Assembly (NCBI GenBank): GCA_029975275.1
Contig: JARKPN010000094.1
Span: forward strand, 58,778-122,777
DNA: 64,000 nt
Direction: 5' to 3'
DNA from: Geobacteraceae bacterium
GTDB taxonomy: Bacteria; Desulfobacterota; Desulfuromonadia; Geobacterales; Geobacteraceae
Shown: in pieces, positions 62,607 to 64,000 of the stretch
Layout of the letters: each line of letters begins with the position of its first letter
How positions within the stretch are numbered: position 1 is the first letter of the stretch
The notes under the pieces: model-generated
Database searches by the model: none
Told to the model about the DNA's origin: nothing
What the model saw: only the letters and a program-made list of their open reading frames with translations
Made by a program: the position numbers and the translations under genes

Positions 62607-63302
62607 ATGAACCATACGACACTACACGATGCGCCGGCAGAGAGTCCGGAAAAGCTTTTTTCCGTCATTCCCGCGAAAGCTGGAATCCGTCTGCTTCCGT
62701 TGACTTTCACACTGTTCGCCTTGCTCCTTACCGGCTGCCTAGATCGCGGCAAACCGTCCCGGATGATAGAGCATTACGCCTTCGAATACCCCTCCCCCGC
62801 CTTTACGGGACTCGTTCCCCTGGACCAGGCCGTCAAGGTGGAGAGGTTCTCGGTGGCCAAGGCCTACAACACCCTCTCCATGGTCTTCCGGCCGGAACCT
62901 TTCAAGCTGGACACCTACGGCAGCAACCGCTGGATGACCAACCCGGGCGACATGGTGAGCGATTACTTGCTGCGGGATCTGCGGGGTTCCGGGCTGTTCC
63001 GGGCGGGGTTCTCGTACCGCGACTACGAGGACGCCCGCTTTGTCATCCAGGGGGGGGTGGAGGAATTTCTGGAGTCCGATGACGGCGAGCGTAGGAGCGC
63101 CGTGCTTACACTCTCCGTCACCCTTACGGACAGGTCCCTCCCCTCCTTCCCGGGCAGGCTGGTTTTTCAGAATAAGTACAGCTTCTCGGAACCGATCTCC
63201 GACCGGACGCCGGCGGGTCTGGCCGGGGCCATGAGCAGGGGGATGGAAAAGGCCTCCACAGCGATAATCATGGACGTTTACCAGGCCGTCAGGGGTTTGT
63301 GA
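62607..63302 (+). CDS. PqiC/YmbA-like outer-membrane lipoprotein
   Basis: A 231-residue lipoprotein. The signal ends in the lipobox LLTGC (Cys44), which is unusually far from the start. The mature part matches the ABC-type transport auxiliary component family (PLDQAVKVERFSVAKAYNTL, RWMTNPGDMVSDYLLRDLRG). Such proteins work with MCE transporters at the outer membrane. The residues FSVIPAKAGI before the signal core are the translation of a common genomic repeat, so the N-terminal extension seems to have been made by its insertion. GAGGAA precedes the ATG. Confidence 0.88.
   Translation: MNHTTLHDAPAESPEKLFSVIPAKAGIRLLPLTFTLFALLLTGCLDRGKPSRMIEHYAFEYPSPAFTGLVPLDQAVKVERFSVAKAYNTLSMVFRPEPFKLDTYGSNRWMTNPGDMVSDYLLRDLRGSGLFRAGFSYRDYEDARFVIQGGVEEFLESDDGERRSAVLTLSVTLTDRSLPSFPGRLVFQNKYSFSEPISDRTPAGLAGAMSRGMEKASTAIIMDVYQAVRGL
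62667..62686. repeat. Short palindromic repeat (dRS3/RPE-like) inside a coding sequence
   Basis: ATTCCCGCGAAAGCTGGAAT is a well-known bacterial repeat type with ATTCC and GGAAT ends. It reads in frame as VIPAKAGI in the lipoprotein gene. Confidence 0.7.
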
Positions 63303-63312
63303 GCCCGACGCG

Positions 63313-63849
63313 TCATCCCGCAAGCCGGCCACCGTCGAGCACCTCCCTCACCTTCCTGAGCAGTTCCGTGGGTGCTATCGGCTTGGTAAAGAAGGGGACA
63401 TCTCCTTGCAGAATCCCCTTTCTCTGAAGGAGGTCCAGGGGATAACCGCTGTTGAACAGCACCCTGATCTCGGGACGCATACGCCTGGCCGTCTCCGCCA
63501 CCTCGAGTCCCCCCTTGTTGGGCATCAAAACGTCCAGGATAAGCAACCGGACATCGTCCACGGCGGCCATGAAGCTCTCGATTGCCTCGCCTCCGTTCGT
63601 CGCCTTGATGACCTTGTACCCGTAGGTCTGCAAGAGCTTAGCCTCCATCTCCAGGACCGCTGCGTCGTCCTCGGCCAAGATGATGGTCTCCCCCCCGCCT
63701 TCGGGCATGGCGAAGCGTGATATTTCCGACTTGCGCGAGCGTTCTTCCAGCAGGGGGAGATATATCCTAAACGTGCTCCCCGACCCCGGCCTGCTCTGGA
63801 CGTTTATATAGCCGCCATGCTCCTTGATTATGCCGTAGACGATTGACAT
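63313..63849 (-). pseudogene. Hybrid histidine kinase fragment (end of ATPase domain plus receiver)
   Basis: The surviving C-terminal part reads SIVYGIIKEHGGYINVQSRP and GSGSTFRIYLPLLEE, the end of a histidine-kinase ATPase domain, followed by a complete receiver domain (residues ILAEDDAAVLEMEA, phospho-Asp in LLILDVLMPNKGG, Lys in FFTKPI). The dimerisation, phospho-His and most of the ATPase parts are missing. The break at about 63850 coincides with the end of an insertion sequence. Confidence 0.8.
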
Positions 63850-64000
63850 ATAGCGGCACCAGTTTTCTTGGACACTGATTTGGGGTAAAGTCCCCGTGTC
63901 CAAGGAGAGAGAATATGACTACAAAGAACAAGAACGAAACCGTCAAAGGCCCCTTAGCCGAAGGACAGCGTTGGAGTGCCTCCCGCAAGCGTGAGGTTGT
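63850..64000 (+). mobile_element. Left end of an insertion sequence (runs off the window)
   Basis: After the kinase homology stops, the sequence contains a hairpin (TTGGACAC with GTGTCCAA and an inner GGGG/CCCC, 63868-63903), a ribosome site and a transposase-like frame. The family cannot be decided from 150 bases. The exact terminal repeat was not determined. Confidence 0.65.
63915..64000 (+). CDS. Transposase N-terminus (partial)
   Basis: The frame begins MTTKNKNETVKGPLAEGQRW, then SASRKREV, after AAGGAGAG. The basic start resembles the helix-turn-helix orfA proteins of several IS families. The remainder is outside the window. Confidence 0.55.
   Translation, partial: MTTKNKNETVKGPLAEGQRWSASRKREV

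Overview
The window looks like a chromosome segment of a GC-rich, flagellated, Gram-negative bacterium of the Geobacter type (Desulfuromonadia, formerly Deltaproteobacteria). This is inferred from the gene content: an ffh-rpsP-khpA-rimM-trmD-rplS translation cluster, HDOD, PilZ and GGDEF signalling genes, sigma-28 and sigma-54 type motility promoters, a rubrerythrin-like protein and an Mla lipid-transport operon. No rRNA, tRNA or CRISPR array was seen.

Region 1 (1-8.8 kb, minus strand) is part of a type VI secretion cluster, read tssK, tssF, a tssG-tssF gene fusion, an AT-rich candidate immunity gene, an NlpC/P60 plus peptidoglycan-binding candidate effector, and vgrG, which runs off the left edge. 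The tssG-tssF fusion beside a second full-length tssF is the most unusual gene arrangement here. Region 2 (9.2-20 kb, minus strand) is housekeeping: rsmI-yraN-rnhB, the ffh to rplS operon, lon, and a Uup-like ABC-F gene. Region 3 (20.3-22.6 kb, plus strand) is an RNase E/G gene divergent from that ABC-F gene.

Region 4 (22.9-37.8 kb) is chemotaxis and motility. Two sigma-28-like promoters precede, first, a 63-residue protein plus a FIST sensor, and second, cheW-cheA-cheR-HDOD-cheB-HDOD. A flaG gene on the other strand has a near-perfect sigma-28 promoter, and flbD-motA-motB has a sigma-54-like promoter. A GGDEF protein and a PilZ protein flank these genes. Inside this region lies an unrelated ABC-F gene whose 245-base leader has the parts of a ribosome-controlled attenuator: promoter, mini-ORF, antiterminator pairing and terminator.

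Region 5 (37.8-50.9 kb, plus strand) is a glycosylation island. A noncoding, AT-rich, apparently decayed stretch leads into a 2998-residue protein that strings together methyltransferase, exostosin-like, GT2, GT4-like and TPR modules, followed by a CgeB-like and a GT9 glycosyltransferase. Its first third is AT-rich and the rest GC-rich. The neighbouring motor genes suggest flagellin or surface-glycan modification, but this is not proved.

Region 6 (50.9-64 kb) starts with nested inverted repeats including a 179-bp MITE-like element. It continues with thrC, a HAD phosphatase, a cupin, fluC/crcB with a DUF190 partner, rhodanese-MauE-plsY, a rubrerythrin-like gene, mltG, and an Mla-type operon (Cache-like lipoprotein, STAS-MlaE, MlaF, MlaD, PqiC-like lipoprotein). 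It ends with a hybrid histidine kinase cut by the left end of an insertion sequence.
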